Shown in pieces: positions 8,917-18,280 of a stretch of DNA of 64,000 bases. The position numbers and the translations under genes were made by a program. The DNA is taken from positions 1,404,001-1,468,000 of the forward strand of contig NZ_PHUL01000001.1 in assembly GCF_002813425.1 (NCBI RefSeq), in the 5' to 3' direction. The notes under the pieces are model-generated. The model had not been told where the DNA came from. It saw nothing but the letters and a program-made list of their open reading frames with translations, and ran no database searches. How positions within the stretch are numbered: position 1 is the first letter of the stretch; the number at the start of each line of letters is the position of its first letter. Origin of the DNA: Cellulophaga sp. RHA19 (GTDB lineage: Bacteria; Bacteroidota; Bacteroidia; Flavobacteriales; Flavobacteriaceae).

Positions 8917-8942
8917 AAACCTCGCCAAATTTAGCGAGGTTT
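8917..8942 (-). terminator. intrinsic terminator of ald
   Basis: Stem AACCTCGC / GCGAGGTT, followed on the minus strand by a T-rich run. It lies just beyond the alanine dehydrogenase stop. Confidence 0.85.
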
Positions 8943-8965
8943 ATTTTACTGACATGTGTTTAAGT

Positions 8966-10066
8966 TTATGCTAATGCTTCTTCCCAACCAAAAGCTTCAA
9001 GAATTTCATTGTAAACTATTTTACCTAATACAATGTTTAAGCCTTTATGTAAAGAGGCGTCTTTTTTACAAGCAGCTTCCCACCCTAAGTTGGCTAGTTT
9101 TAAGGTGTAAGGCAGTGTTACATTGGTTAATGCCATTGTAGAGGTGTAAGGTACAGCTCCTGGCATATTTGCAACAGAATAATGTACAACATCATCTATA
9201 ATATAGATTGGGTCTTCATGGGTAGTTGGTTTGGTAGTTTCTACACAGCCGCCTTGGTCTACGGCAACATCTACTATTACAGTACCGGGTTTCATTTCTT
9301 TTAGCATATCTCTGGTGATAAGGTTAGGAGCTTTAGCGCCTTTTAAAAGTACACCGCCAATAATAAGATCATGTGTTTTAATGTGTTTTCTAATGTTAAA
9401 CTCGTTAGAAAATTCTGTTGTAACATGTGGTGGCATTACATCATTAACATAACGTAAGCGTTTCATGTTTACATCTAGTATGGTGACGTGCGCGCCCAAA
9501 CCAGCTGCCATTTTAGCAGCTTGTACGCCAACAACACCAGCGCCTAAAACCAAAACTTTGCCCGGAGCAACACCAGGTACGCCACCTAAAAGTACGCCCC
9601 TACCTTTAACTGGTTTCTCTAAGTATTTTGCACCTTGTTGTATTGCCATTCTTCCTGCAACTTCAGACATTGGAGTTAGTAGTGGCAAAGTGCCGTCATT
9701 GTCTTCAACAGTTTCGTAGGCAATACATATAGCTTTTTGCTTTATCATAGCTTTGGTTAATGCTTCACTAGATGCAAAATGAAAATATGTAAATAAAATT
9801 TGTCCTTCTTTTATAAGCTCGTATTCTTCTTCTATAGGTTCTTTAACCTTTACAATCATTTCACTCATTGCGTATACTTGTGCAATGGTGTCTAAAATTG
9901 CTGCTCCTGCTTGTTGGTAGTCTTTGTTGCTAAAGCCACTGCCTAAGCCTGCGCCAGATTGTACGTATACGGTGTGATTGTTTTTTGTTAACTCAAAAAC
10001 TCCACCAGGTGTCATACCAACTCGGCTTTCATTATTCTTAATTTCTTGTGGGATACCAACAATCAT
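8966..10066 (-). CDS. ald: alanine dehydrogenase
   Basis: Catalyses the reversible NAD-dependent deamination of L-alanine to pyruvate and ammonia in the cytoplasm. The 366 residues match the family. The N-terminal substrate domain carries KVKEP (Lys75) and the catalytic His96 in FTYFHFASS. The NAD-binding motif VLVLGAGVVGVQAAKMA runs from residue 171, and a DVAVDQGG motif near 270 completes the active site. It is monocistronic, flanked by terminators on both sides, and probably serves alanine catabolism feeding gluconeogenesis. Confidence 0.96.
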   Translation of the reverse strand: MIVGIPQEIKNNESRVGMTPGGVFELTKNNHTVYVQSGAGLGSGFSNKDYQQAGAAILDTIAQVYAMSEMIVKVKEPIEEEYELIKEGQILFTYFHFASSEALTKAMIKQKAICIAYETVEDNDGTLPLLTPMSEVAGRMAIQQGAKYLEKPVKGRGVLLGGVPGVAPGKVLVLGAGVVGVQAAKMAAGLGAHVTILDVNMKRLRYVNDVMPPHVTTEFSNEFNIRKHIKTHDLIIGGVLLKGAKAPNLITRDMLKEMKPGTVIVDVAVDQGGCVETTKPTTHEDPIYIIDDVVHYSVANMPGAVPYTSTMALTNVTLPYTLKLANLGWEAACKKDASLHKGLNIVLGKIVYNEILEAFGWEEALA

Positions 10067-10173
10067 AATTAACTATTTTAGATTTTGGTGCTAAATTAAA
10101 TTAATTATTAAAATTATTTCTAATTAATCGATAAAATTAAGGGGTGTGTGGTTAAAATTATTATTTAAATAAA

Positions 10174-10201
10174 AAACACCCCTATAAAAATAGGGGTGTA
10201 T
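10174..10201 (-). terminator. intrinsic terminator of leuS
   Basis: Stem ACACCCCTAT / ATAGGGGTGT with a four-base loop, then a T run on the minus strand. It lies about 30 bases past the leuS stop. Confidence 0.9.
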
Positions 10202-10228
10202 ATAAAATATATTGTTTTTTTAAGGTTT

Positions 10229-13210
10229 TTACCCCACAATGTTTATTATTTTTCCTGGAACTATAATTACTTTTTTAGGTTCGCGACCTTGTAATTGAGC
10301 AATAGTTTTTTCATGTGCCATTACTGTAGCTTCAATTTCGTCTTTAGATAAGTCTAATGGCAATTCTAATTTAAAGCGCATTTTACCATTAAAAGAAACA
10401 GGATATTCTTTGCTGCTTTCTACAAGGTGTGATGCATCAAACTTTGGAAAAGGAGCTGTAGCAATAGAAGTTGTGTGTCCTAATTGCTGCCATAATTCTT
10501 CTGCTATATGTGGTGCATAAGGAGAAACTAAAATGGCTAAGGCTTCTAAAATTTCTTTACTAGTGCATTTTTGACTAGACAACTCGTTTACACATATCAT
10601 AAAGGTAGATACAGACGTGTTAAAAGAGAAGTTCTCTATATCTTCTGCAACCTTTTTAATGGTTTTGTGTAATGTTTTTAAGTTGTCTTTTGTTGGTGTA
10701 GCATCTGTAAATTTAGCGCCGTTATCATCTAAATATAAACGCCATAGTTTTTTTAAGAAACCGTGAGTACCTGTAATACCAGCAGTGTTCCAAGGTTTAG
10801 ATTGCTCTAATGGGCCTAAAAACATCTCATACAAACGTAAACTGTCTGCGCCATAATCTTCGCAAATACTATCTGGACTAACCACATTGTATTTAGATTT
10901 AGACATTTTTTCTACCTCACGCTTAACCTTAAAAGTACCATCTTCTTCAGTAATAAATTCAGCGTCTTTGTATTCTGGTCTCCAGTTTTTAAAAGCTTCA
11001 ATGTCTAACTCATCTGAAGCATTTACGAAAGAAACATCTGCGTGAACTCCTTGACGGATACTTATCTTGAAGTTTTCTATATCATTTATTATTTCGTTAT
11101 AAGCTTTGATTGCATTACTTTTTTCAGGTTTATTTGCTTTTAATAAATCTTTTAGTAATTCTTGATCATTGGAACGACCAGCTGAAATATAAATATCAGA
11201 TTTTACGTTATAGGCTCCCCCGTAATATCCTTTTGCTCCCCACGTACCTCTCTCGTATTGGAAGCCATCAACTCTACCGACAAAAGCACTAGTACCTGTA
11301 ATCATTCCTTGGTTAATCAGTTTTTTAGCAAACTCATTTTTAGGAACTACGCCTTTATCAAACAAAAATTTCTGCCAAAAACGTGCATATAATAAGTGTC
11401 CGGTTGCGTGCTCACTACCACCAATGTATAAATCTACATCTTGCCAGTAGTTAATTGCATCATCAGAAAATATGGCATCTGTGTTATTTGGATCCATATA
11501 ACGGTTAAAGTAAAAACTACTACCTGCCCAACCTGGCATTGTGTTTAACTCTAACGGAAATATAGTGTCATTGTTTATTTCACTATTGTCTAGAACTTTA
11601 TTTTCTTTAGTGCACCAAGCCCAAACGTTAGCGTTACCTAATGGTGGCTCACCAGTTTCGGTTGGTAAGTATTTTTCTACCTCTGGTAATGTAATAGGTA
11701 AATGTTTGGCATCTATCATTTGTGGCATACCATCTACGTAATACACAGGAAAAGGTTCTCCCCAGTAACGTTGTCTGCTAAAAACAGCATCGCGCAAGCG
11801 GTAGTTAATTTTGCCTTTACCGTGACCTATTTTTTCTAGCTCGTAAATGGCTAGTTTCATTGCTTTTTTATAAGCTAATCCGTTTAAGAAATCTGAATTG
11901 GCAATTAAAGTTTTTTCTTTATCTGCATAAGCTTCTTCAGAAATATCTACACCTTCAAAAACATTAGGGATATCAATATTAAAATGTTTAGCAAAATCAT
12001 AGTCGCGCTGGTCACCACAAGGTACTGCCATAACAGCTCCTGTTCCGTAGCCGGCTAATACGTAATCTCCAATCCAAATAGGAATAAGTTTTTTTGTAAA
12101 AGGATGTTCTGCGTAAGCACCAGTAAAAGCACCAGAAATGGTTTTTACATCTGCCATACGCTCGCGCTCACTACGTTTTGCAGTGGCTTGTATATAATCT
12201 TCTACTTCTTGTTTTTGCTCTGGTGTTGTTATAGTTGCAACAAGCTCATGTTCTGGAGCAAGAGTCATAAAACTAACTCCAAAAATAGTATCTGGGCGAG
12301 TAGTAAAAACATCTATTTGCTCTTTATGGTCTTTTACATTAAAAGTAACAGATGCACCTTGACTTCTTCCAATCCAGTTGGTTTGTGAGTCTTTTAAAGG
12401 TTGTGGCCAGTCTATTGTATTTAAATCATCTAATAAACGTTGTGCGTAAGCAGAAATACGCATACTCCATTGTGTCATTTTTTTACGAATAACAGGATGT
12501 CCGCCACGTTCTGACACTCCGTTAACAATTTCATCATTAGCTAATACAGTACCAAGAGCAGGACACCAGTTTACTTCGGTTTCTGCTAAGTATGTTAGTC
12601 TGTATTGTAATAAAATTTCTTGTTGCTTTTTAGTGTCGTATGCTTGCCACTCATCAGCAGAAAAAACATTAATATCATCATCAGAAACAGCATTTACGGT
12701 TGCGTTTCCTTCTTTTTCAAAAACCTGAATTAAAGTAGAAATATCTTCAGCCTTATTGGTGTTGTTATTGTACCAAGAATTAAATAACTGAATAAATATC
12801 CACTGTGTCCATTTGTAATAATCAGGATTAGAAGTACGTACCTCACGACTCCAATCAAAAGAAAAACCAATTTTATCTAGTTGTTCTCTGTACCTGTTAA
12901 TATTTGTTTTAGTAGTAACTGCAGGGTGTTGCCCTGTTTGTATAGCATATTGTTCTGCTGGTAAACCAAAAGAATCGTATCCCATTGGGTGTAACACATT
13001 AAACCCTTGGTGTCTTTTATAACGAGCATAAATGTCACTTGCAATATACCCAAGTGGATGGCCAACGTGTAACCCCGCACCAGAAGGGTAAGGGAACATA
13101 TCTAAAACATAAAATTTTTCTTTATCAGAATTATTTTCTGCCTTAAAAGTTTGGTTTTCTGCCCAATATTTTTGCCACTTGGCTTCAATTTCTTTAAAAT
13201 CGTAGTTCAT
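10229..13210 (-). CDS. leuS: leucyl-tRNA synthetase, with an unusually long C-terminal half
   Basis: Charges tRNA-Leu with leucine. The class I HIGH-type motif is HVGH at residues 48-51 and KMSKS is at 768-772. The editing domain and the anticodon-binding C-terminus are present. At 993 residues it is longer than the usual bacterial 820-940. The extra length includes about 75 residues between roughly 645 and 722, after GTSAFVGRV and before VHADVSFVN, just upstream of KMSKS, rich in Gly/Tyr and then helical. I judge this an insertion from my memory of the family; an alignment would settle it. A minus-strand TAAATTTG promoter element lies at 13240-13247. Confidence 0.97.
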   Translation of the reverse strand: MNYDFKEIEAKWQKYWAENQTFKAENNSDKEKFYVLDMFPYPSGAGLHVGHPLGYIASDIYARYKRHQGFNVLHPMGYDSFGLPAEQYAIQTGQHPAVTTKTNINRYREQLDKIGFSFDWSREVRTSNPDYYKWTQWIFIQLFNSWYNNNTNKAEDISTLIQVFEKEGNATVNAVSDDDINVFSADEWQAYDTKKQQEILLQYRLTYLAETEVNWCPALGTVLANDEIVNGVSERGGHPVIRKKMTQWSMRISAYAQRLLDDLNTIDWPQPLKDSQTNWIGRSQGASVTFNVKDHKEQIDVFTTRPDTIFGVSFMTLAPEHELVATITTPEQKQEVEDYIQATAKRSERERMADVKTISGAFTGAYAEHPFTKKLIPIWIGDYVLAGYGTGAVMAVPCGDQRDYDFAKHFNIDIPNVFEGVDISEEAYADKEKTLIANSDFLNGLAYKKAMKLAIYELEKIGHGKGKINYRLRDAVFSRQRYWGEPFPVYYVDGMPQMIDAKHLPITLPEVEKYLPTETGEPPLGNANVWAWCTKENKVLDNSEINNDTIFPLELNTMPGWAGSSFYFNRYMDPNNTDAIFSDDAINYWQDVDLYIGGSEHATGHLLYARFWQKFLFDKGVVPKNEFAKKLINQGMITGTSAFVGRVDGFQYERGTWGAKGYYGGAYNVKSDIYISAGRSNDQELLKDLLKANKPEKSNAIKAYNEIINDIENFKISIRQGVHADVSFVNASDELDIEAFKNWRPEYKDAEFITEEDGTFKVKREVEKMSKSKYNVVSPDSICEDYGADSLRLYEMFLGPLEQSKPWNTAGITGTHGFLKKLWRLYLDDNGAKFTDATPTKDNLKTLHKTIKKVAEDIENFSFNTSVSTFMICVNELSSQKCTSKEILEALAILVSPYAPHIAEELWQQLGHTTSIATAPFPKFDASHLVESSKEYPVSFNGKMRFKLELPLDLSKDEIEATVMAHEKTIAQLQGREPKKVIIVPGKIINIVG

Positions 13211-13239
13211 ATGCTTGTCTTCTGCTATTTAGAATGGGG

Positions 13240-13247
13240 CAAATTTA
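13240..13247 (-). promoter_or_regulatory. -7 promoter element of leuS
   Basis: The minus strand reads TAAATTTG, 30 bases upstream of the leuS ATG. No clear -33 partner at the usual spacing. Confidence 0.45.
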
Positions 13248-13297
13248 AGAATTACAAGCCAAACAGCCTACTATTGCTTTTACTAGTATGTAAAAAC

Positions 13298-13326
13298 TTA
13301 AACACCCTGCAAAACAAGGTGTTTAA
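13298..13326 (-). terminator. intrinsic terminator of the barrel gene
   Basis: Stem TTAAACACC / GGTGTTTAA with an 11-base loop and a following T-rich stretch on the minus strand. It lies 10 bases past the barrel gene stop. Confidence 0.65.
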
Positions 13327-13335
13327 TGATATTTT

Positions 13336-13893
13336 TTAAAAGATATAGCCTAATGAAATTTGTAGCACGCCGTTTTTAATATCTGGGTTTTCTGCAACTG
13401 TAGTAATGCCAAAATTATACCTTGCTTCTGTAAAAATACCAGCACCTAAATTAAGTCCAAAACCGGTGTTAAAACCAAAATCTACACTTTTGGCATCTGT
13501 ATCTAAAGTGCCAATATTGTCGTCATAAAAAACAGCTTTATCAGAAACTAAAAAAGAAACCTGTGGGCCGGCTTGTAAAAACAACTTAGGTAATACGTTG
13601 TATTTAAATTGAATAGGAATAGCTATGTAGTCTAATTTTGCTTTGTACAGACTGTTTAAATCTGCACCTTGCCTAGAGTACAGTAGTTCTGGTTGAATAT
13701 TTAGCTTTTCTGAAATTTTGATTTGAGTAAATAAACCAGCGTGAAAAGTAACAAGGCTATTTTTGTCTTGATTGTTGCCGTACAAATTAGAAACATTTAA
13801 ACCTGCTTTTGCGCCATAATTTATTTTTTGAGCAATGGCATTACTGCTGTAAACAAAAAGAGCTGCTAAAAGTAAAAAGGTAATTTTTTTCAT
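13336..13893 (-). CDS. PorT-like outer-membrane beta-barrel protein
   Basis: A 185-residue secreted protein with a Sec signal peptide (cleavage after about residue 21, SNAIA). The mature part begins KINYGAKAGLNVSNLYG and continues as alternating strands, the pattern of the OMP_b-brl_2 (PorT/OmpW-like) small barrel family of Bacteroidota. It ends in a terminal aromatic (GYIF), as expected for outer-membrane insertion. The role of such eight-stranded barrels is usually unknown. It is a single gene between leuS and the ftsX operon. Confidence 0.85.
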   Translation of the reverse strand: MKKITFLLLAALFVYSSNAIAQKINYGAKAGLNVSNLYGNNQDKNSLVTFHAGLFTQIKISEKLNIQPELLYSRQGADLNSLYKAKLDYIAIPIQFKYNVLPKLFLQAGPQVSFLVSDKAVFYDDNIGTLDTDAKSVDFGFNTGFGLNLGAGIFTEARYNFGITTVAENPDIKNGVLQISLGYIF

Positions 13894-14053
13894 AATTATA
13901 TGTTTTTTGTTTTGTAGGATTTTACAACTACTATGCCAAAAAGTGTTAATTTACAATAGGCTTATTCTTGTTTTTTGTAGATTACTAATTACAAATACCT
14001 TTAAAATGTATTATTACAAATTACTTTACTATTTTTACGTATTGTTATAAGTT

Positions 14054-14932
14054 ATGAGTAAATCTTTTGAACGTTATCAAAAAAGGAAATTAATTTCCTC
14101 TTATTTTTCTGTAGTGCTTAGTATAGCTTTAGTATTATTTTTACTAGGTATGCTTGGCTTATTGGTGCTTAATACCAAAAAAATGGCAGATCATTTTAAA
14201 GAGCAAATTACGGTTTCGGTATTTTTAAAGGACGAGGCAAAACAAGTAGAAATAGACCAATTGCAAAAAAGTTTAGCAATGGCAGATTATACTAAGCAGG
14301 CTATTTTTGTATCTAAAGAAGAAGCTGCCGAGCAACAGACAGAGGTAATAGGAGAGAATTTTATAGAATTTTTAGGGTACAATCCTTTAAAAAATTCTAT
14401 TGATGTACAATTAAAAGCAGACTTTGTATCGCCTACCCAAATTGAAGAAATAGCAGAAAATATACAAGCAAAAGATTATGTTGAGGAGGTAAGTTATGAT
14501 AAACCCCTTATTTCTTTATTAAATGATAATGTAAAAAAAATTAGTTTGTGGATATTAGTAGCTAGTGGCATATTTGCATTTATTGCATTTTTACTAATTA
14601 ACAGTTCTATACGTTTGTCTGTATACTCTAAGCGTTTTATAATAAAAACAATGCAAATGGTTGGGGCAACAAAACGCTTTATACGTAGGCCTTTTTTATG
14701 GACAAATATAAAGTTAGGAATGTTAGGTGCGCTAATAGCAATGATAGGTTTGGCTATAACTATATATTATGTAAACGATTTTTTTCCGGAATTAACTTTA
14801 TTTCAAGATCCATTAACATTAGGGTTGTTATTTGCTGCAATTTTTGTTCTGGGTGTATTAATTTCGTTTATAAGTACATTTTTAGCTACACAACGTTTCT
14901 TAAATCTTAGGACAGACGATTTATATTATTAG
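14054..14932 (+). CDS. ftsX: cell division protein FtsX
   Basis: A 292-residue permease-like protein. One transmembrane helix lies at about 20-40, then a periplasmic domain (about 45-160), then three further helices (about 165-190, 220-245 and 260-285), the standard FtsX topology. With the ATPase FtsE it regulates peptidoglycan hydrolases at the division site; ftsE is not in this window, which is common in Bacteroidota. The first gene of a tight unit with DUF3098, uppP and truB on the same strand. Confidence 0.93.
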   Translation: MSKSFERYQKRKLISSYFSVVLSIALVLFLLGMLGLLVLNTKKMADHFKEQITVSVFLKDEAKQVEIDQLQKSLAMADYTKQAIFVSKEEAAEQQTEVIGENFIEFLGYNPLKNSIDVQLKADFVSPTQIEEIAENIQAKDYVEEVSYDKPLISLLNDNVKKISLWILVASGIFAFIAFLLINSSIRLSVYSKRFIIKTMQMVGATKRFIRRPFLWTNIKLGMLGALIAMIGLAITIYYVNDFFPELTLFQDPLTLGLLFAAIFVLGVLISFISTFLATQRFLNLRTDDLYY

Positions 14933-14976
14933 ATTTGCACTGTTAAAAATTAGATAAGGATTAAATTTTTTACAAA

Positions 14977-15243
14977 ATGAAAAAAAATAGTAATACCACA
15001 GGAGAAGATTCTAAAAGAGAATTTATTTTTCAAAAGAAGAATTATATTTTTATGGCTGTAGGTCTTGCTTTTTTAACGCTTGGTTTTGTGTTAATGAGTG
15101 GTGGTGGTAGTGATGATCCAAATGTTTTTAATCCTGAAATATATAATTTTAGAAGAATTCGCCTTGCACCAACTTTGGTGTTAATTGGTTTAGGTATAGA
15201 GGTGTATGCCATTTTGTTAAATCCACACAAGAAGAAAAACTAA
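14977..15243 (+). CDS. DUF3098 small membrane protein
   Basis: An 88-residue protein with two transmembrane helices (about 23-42 and 62-82). The linker carries a GGGSDDPNVFNPEIYNFRR stretch, the recognisable core of the Bacteroidota DUF3098 family. It sits 44 bases after ftsX and 3 bases before uppP, an arrangement I recall as common in Flavobacteriia. It probably works with FtsX or envelope growth, but the function is unknown. Confidence 0.85.
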   Translation: MKKNSNTTGEDSKREFIFQKKNYIFMAVGLAFLTLGFVLMSGGGSDDPNVFNPEIYNFRRIRLAPTLVLIGLGIEVYAILLNPHKKKN

Positions 15244-15246
15244 ATT

Positions 15247-16032
15247 TTGGACATATTACAAGCAATTATTTTAGCAATTGTAGAAGGTATAACGGAGTAT
15301 TTACCGGTATCATCTACAGGGCATATGATTATAGTTTCTTCTTTTTTTGGGATTGCCCAAGAAGAATTTACAAAATTATTTACCATAGTAATACAATTAG
15401 GAACCATACTATCTGTATTTGTACTTTACTTTAAACGCTTTTTTCAGAGTGTAGATTTTTATTTAAAATTACTAGTTGCATTTATACCCGCAGTAGTTTT
15501 AGGTTTGTTGCTTAGCGACGTTATAGATTCTTTGTTAGAAAGTCCAATAACGGTAGCCATATCTTTAGTATTAGGAGGTTTTATTTTATTGCGAGTAGAC
15601 CATTGGTTTGCAGACTCTGAAGAAAAAGAAATTACATACCTAACAGCACTAAAAATTGGCTTTTTTCAGTGCTTAGCTATGATACCTGGTGTTAGTAGAA
15701 GTGGAGCAAGTATAGTAGGTGGTATGTCTCAAAAACTATCTAGAACAGTAGCAGCAGAATTTAGTTTCTTTTTAGCGGTACCTACAATGTTAGGTGCAAC
15801 TTTAAAAAAGAGTTACGATTTTTATAAGCTAGGATATACATTAACAGGGGAGCAGGTTAACTTGTTAATTATTGGTAACGTAGTTGGTTTTTTAGTAGCC
15901 TTATTTGCTATAAAAACTTTTATTGGTTACTTAAGTAAACACGGCTTTAAAATGTTTGGTTACTACCGTATTGTAGTTGGGTTAGCAATATTGGCAATTC
16001 ACTATTTTGTATACCCATTAACAGTAATCTAA
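15247..16032 (+). CDS. uppP: undecaprenyl-diphosphatase
   Basis: Dephosphorylates undecaprenyl pyrophosphate in the membrane, recycling the lipid carrier for peptidoglycan and polysaccharide synthesis. The 261-residue protein carries both family motifs: [14 protein letters not shown] (residues 13-26) and PGVSRSG (147-153). It has multiple hydrophobic helices. The start is a TTG at 15247, three bases after the DUF3098 stop; it gives the standard [15 protein letters not shown]-terminus. Operon context is cell envelope biogenesis. Confidence 0.95.
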   Translation: MDILQAIILAIVEGITEYLPVSSTGHMIIVSSFFGIAQEEFTKLFTIVIQLGTILSVFVLYFKRFFQSVDFYLKLLVAFIPAVVLGLLLSDVIDSLLESPITVAISLVLGGFILLRVDHWFADSEEKEITYLTALKIGFFQCLAMIPGVSRSGASIVGGMSQKLSRTVAAEFSFFLAVPTMLGATLKKSYDFYKLGYTLTGEQVNLLIIGNVVGFLVALFAIKTFIGYLSKHGFKMFGYYRIVVGLAILAIHYFVYPLTVI

Positions 16033-16042
16033 TTTTTAAAGC

Positions 16043-16753
16043 GTGACAACCAAAGAAGAATTTTTAGAAGGGCAAATATTGCTTATAGATAAGCCATTAA
16101 CCTGGTCATCTTTTCAGGCAGTAAATGCTTTAAAATGGGGTATTCGCAGAAAATTTGAATTAAAAAAAATTAAAATTGGCCACGCAGGTACATTAGACCC
16201 TTTGGCTACAGGTTTATTAATTATTTGCACTGGTAAATTCACTAAAAAGATACCAACACTACAAGGTCAAGTTAAAGAATATACAGGAACTGTAACATTG
16301 GGCGGTACAACACCATCTTATGATATGGAAACTGAAGTAGACCAAAGTTACCCAACAGAACATATTACAGAAGAGCAAATAAACGCTGCTACTGCTAATT
16401 TTATGGGGAAAATACAGCAAGTTCCACCCGTTTTTTCAGCATTAAAAAAGAATGGTAAACGTTTGTATGAGTATGCAAGAGAAGGACAAGCTGTAGAAGT
16501 AAAATCTAGAGAAGTAGAGATTACAGAATTTGAAATTACAAAGATAAATTTACCAGAAGTAGAGTTTAGAGTAGTGTGTAGTAAAGGCACCTACATACGT
16601 TCTTTAGCAAACGATTTTGGTAAAGCATTGCAAAGTGGCGGATACTTATCTGCCCTTAGAAGAACCAAAATAGGTGATTTTAACGTAGATAAAGCAGTAA
16701 CCCCTGCAGATTTTCATACCATAGTGTTGGGGATGCCTAAACCAAAAGAGTAG
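16043..16753 (+). CDS. truB: tRNA pseudouridine(55) synthase
   Basis: Isomerises U55 of tRNAs to pseudouridine. The 236-residue protein has the catalytic motif GHAGTLDPLATGLL (residues 46-59) with Asp52 as nucleophile, and the later RSLANDFG motif. It is shorter than the E. coli enzyme, consistent with lacking a full C-terminal PUA extension, as usual in this phylum. The start is a GTG at 16043, 10 bases after uppP, so it is co-transcribed with the envelope genes. Confidence 0.95.
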   Translation: MTTKEEFLEGQILLIDKPLTWSSFQAVNALKWGIRRKFELKKIKIGHAGTLDPLATGLLIICTGKFTKKIPTLQGQVKEYTGTVTLGGTTPSYDMETEVDQSYPTEHITEEQINAATANFMGKIQQVPPVFSALKKNGKRLYEYAREGQAVEVKSREVEITEFEITKINLPEVEFRVVCSKGTYIRSLANDFGKALQSGGYLSALRRTKIGDFNVDKAVTPADFHTIVLGMPKPKE

Positions 16754-16815
16754 TTAAATCTATATTTTTTAAAAAGAGTATAAAATATTTTTTTAAAAAA
16801 CGGGTTATTAGTTAT

Positions 16816-17541
16816 ATGCTTAAAGATAGTAGATACTTATCATTTTTAATCACATTCTTTTCTATGTCTATTGTAGTATTGTCTTTGTACAATATACACT
16901 TAGGAGCAAAGGAGAAGGAAGAGTATGTGGTAGAACTAGCAATGCTAGAAGAAGATGAAGAGTTAGAGGAGATGCAGAAAGAAGAAGAACAGCAGCCTAC
17001 CCAACAAAAAGAGATTAAAAGCCATATGGCGTATAATGAAAAGGCAAAGCCAACTTATGGTAATCCAGAGCCTTTAAAAACGCTAGAAGAATTAATGGAG
17101 GAAGCTAAGTCTGATGCAGAAAGCGACCCAAACTCCAAACTAATAAGTTCTGAAAATGGTTACGCAGCTAGTCTAAAAGAATTAGCAAAAAAACGAGAAG
17201 AAGCCAAGCAAAAGTTAGGTGAAAAAGATGCAAAAAAAGATGAGGTTTCTCATAACTTAGCAAAACGTAAAACATCTATTTCTTTTTCTTTAGTAAAGCG
17301 AAATGCTTATGATTTACCACCACCAACATATACGTGTATAGAAGGTGGTAAAGTGGTTATAAACATAGAGGTAGATAGCTTTGGTAATGTTACAGATGCA
17401 GAATTTAATAAAAAGAGTTCTGGCACTAGTAATGGGTGTTTGGTAGATAATGCTATAGAGTACGCATTAAAATCTAAATTTAGTAACTCATCTAAAGAAA
17501 AGCAAAAAGGAACAATTACCTACCTATTCCAAGGCAAGTAA
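16816..17541 (+). CDS. membrane-anchored protein with TonB-like C-terminal domain
   Basis: A 241-residue protein. One N-terminal transmembrane helix (about residues 8-28) is followed by a highly charged Glu/Lys-rich region (about 30-150, likely helical or extended). The C-terminal domain (about 165-241) has the TonB-C pattern: GGKVVINIEVDSFGNVTDAEF then a helix and a final strand. This is the layout of an energy transducer, although the classical Pro-rich spacer is replaced by a Glu/Lys-rich one. It overlaps the convergent thioredoxin-like gene by 18 bases. I infer a periplasm-spanning coupling role; no ExbB/ExbD genes are adjacent. Confidence 0.6.
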   Translation: MLKDSRYLSFLITFFSMSIVVLSLYNIHLGAKEKEEYVVELAMLEEDEELEEMQKEEEQQPTQQKEIKSHMAYNEKAKPTYGNPEPLKTLEELMEEAKSDAESDPNSKLISSENGYAASLKELAKKREEAKQKLGEKDAKKDEVSHNLAKRKTSISFSLVKRNAYDLPPPTYTCIEGGKVVINIEVDSFGNVTDAEFNKKSSGTSNGCLVDNAIEYALKSKFSNSSKEKQKGTITYLFQGK

Positions 17542-18180
17542 TTGTGTTAAGTCTTCAATAGTATTTTGGCCTTTATCTTTATTGTACCAAACTTGTAACT
17601 CTTGTTTAAATTCTGGTGTTAAACCGCCATTTTTAGCCTTAAAATCTTCAACAATTTTAGTTAGTTTACTAGGTCTTGGTCCCCAATCACCTATAACTTC
17701 TTGCGTGTCTTCATTAAAGGCAATAAGTCTAGGAATAGATAATGTGTTATTGTATAAAAAATGATTCATCAACTCTAGGTTTTCATCTCTAAAAATCACT
17801 TTTACATCAATATTAGGATTTTGATCTGCAAATTTTTGCATTACAGGCATAGACTGTGCAGCGTCTCCACACCAGCTCTCTGTTAAAACCAACCACGTTG
17901 TTTTGGCTTTAACTTGTTTTATTTTGTTAATAGTAGCATCAGGTAGTTTTGTTGTTTTATCTAAACGCTTCATACGTTTATCATTAAGCATAGTGTAATT
18001 TGCTAAAGCATCTGTTTGTACAATACCAGTAGATTTGTTGTTAGCAACCAAATTACGCATTAGTTCTCTATACTCTAAGTAAGGCATAGCAGAAGAGATT
18101 GCATTGGTTAATAATGTGGTTACTGTATTATTTATTGTGTTTGTAGAATTCATAACTAAAGGCTTTACTTTTTTATTCAA
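17524..18180 (-). CDS. thioredoxin-like family protein with a single active-site Cys
   Basis: A 218-residue protein with a thioredoxin-like fold in the central part: WLVLTESWCGDAAQSMPVM at about residues 96-114, where Cys104 is present but the second Cys of CxxC is replaced (CGDA). This is typical of a Bacteroidota group of cytosolic thioredoxin-family proteins whose function is unknown. There is no signal peptide. The start is uncertain: an internal ATG (first base at 18153, residue 10) is equally plausible. It is convergent with, and overlaps by 18 bases, the TonB-C-like gene. Confidence 0.8.
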   Translation of the reverse strand: MNKKVKPLVMNSTNTINNTVTTLLTNAISSAMPYLEYRELMRNLVANNKSTGIVQTDALANYTMLNDKRMKRLDKTTKLPDATINKIKQVKAKTTWLVLTESWCGDAAQSMPVMQKFADQNPNIDVKVIFRDENLELMNHFLYNNTLSIPRLIAFNEDTQEVIGDWGPRPSKLTKIVEDFKAKNGGLTPEFKQELQVWYNKDKGQNTIEDLTQLLALE

Positions 18181-18280
18181 AATAATATAGAAACTATTTT
18201 TATAAGCTGATAATCGTCATATTGGTAGTAGAAAATTATAAAAACTTACATACCTTTAAAACATATAACTAATTAAAATT

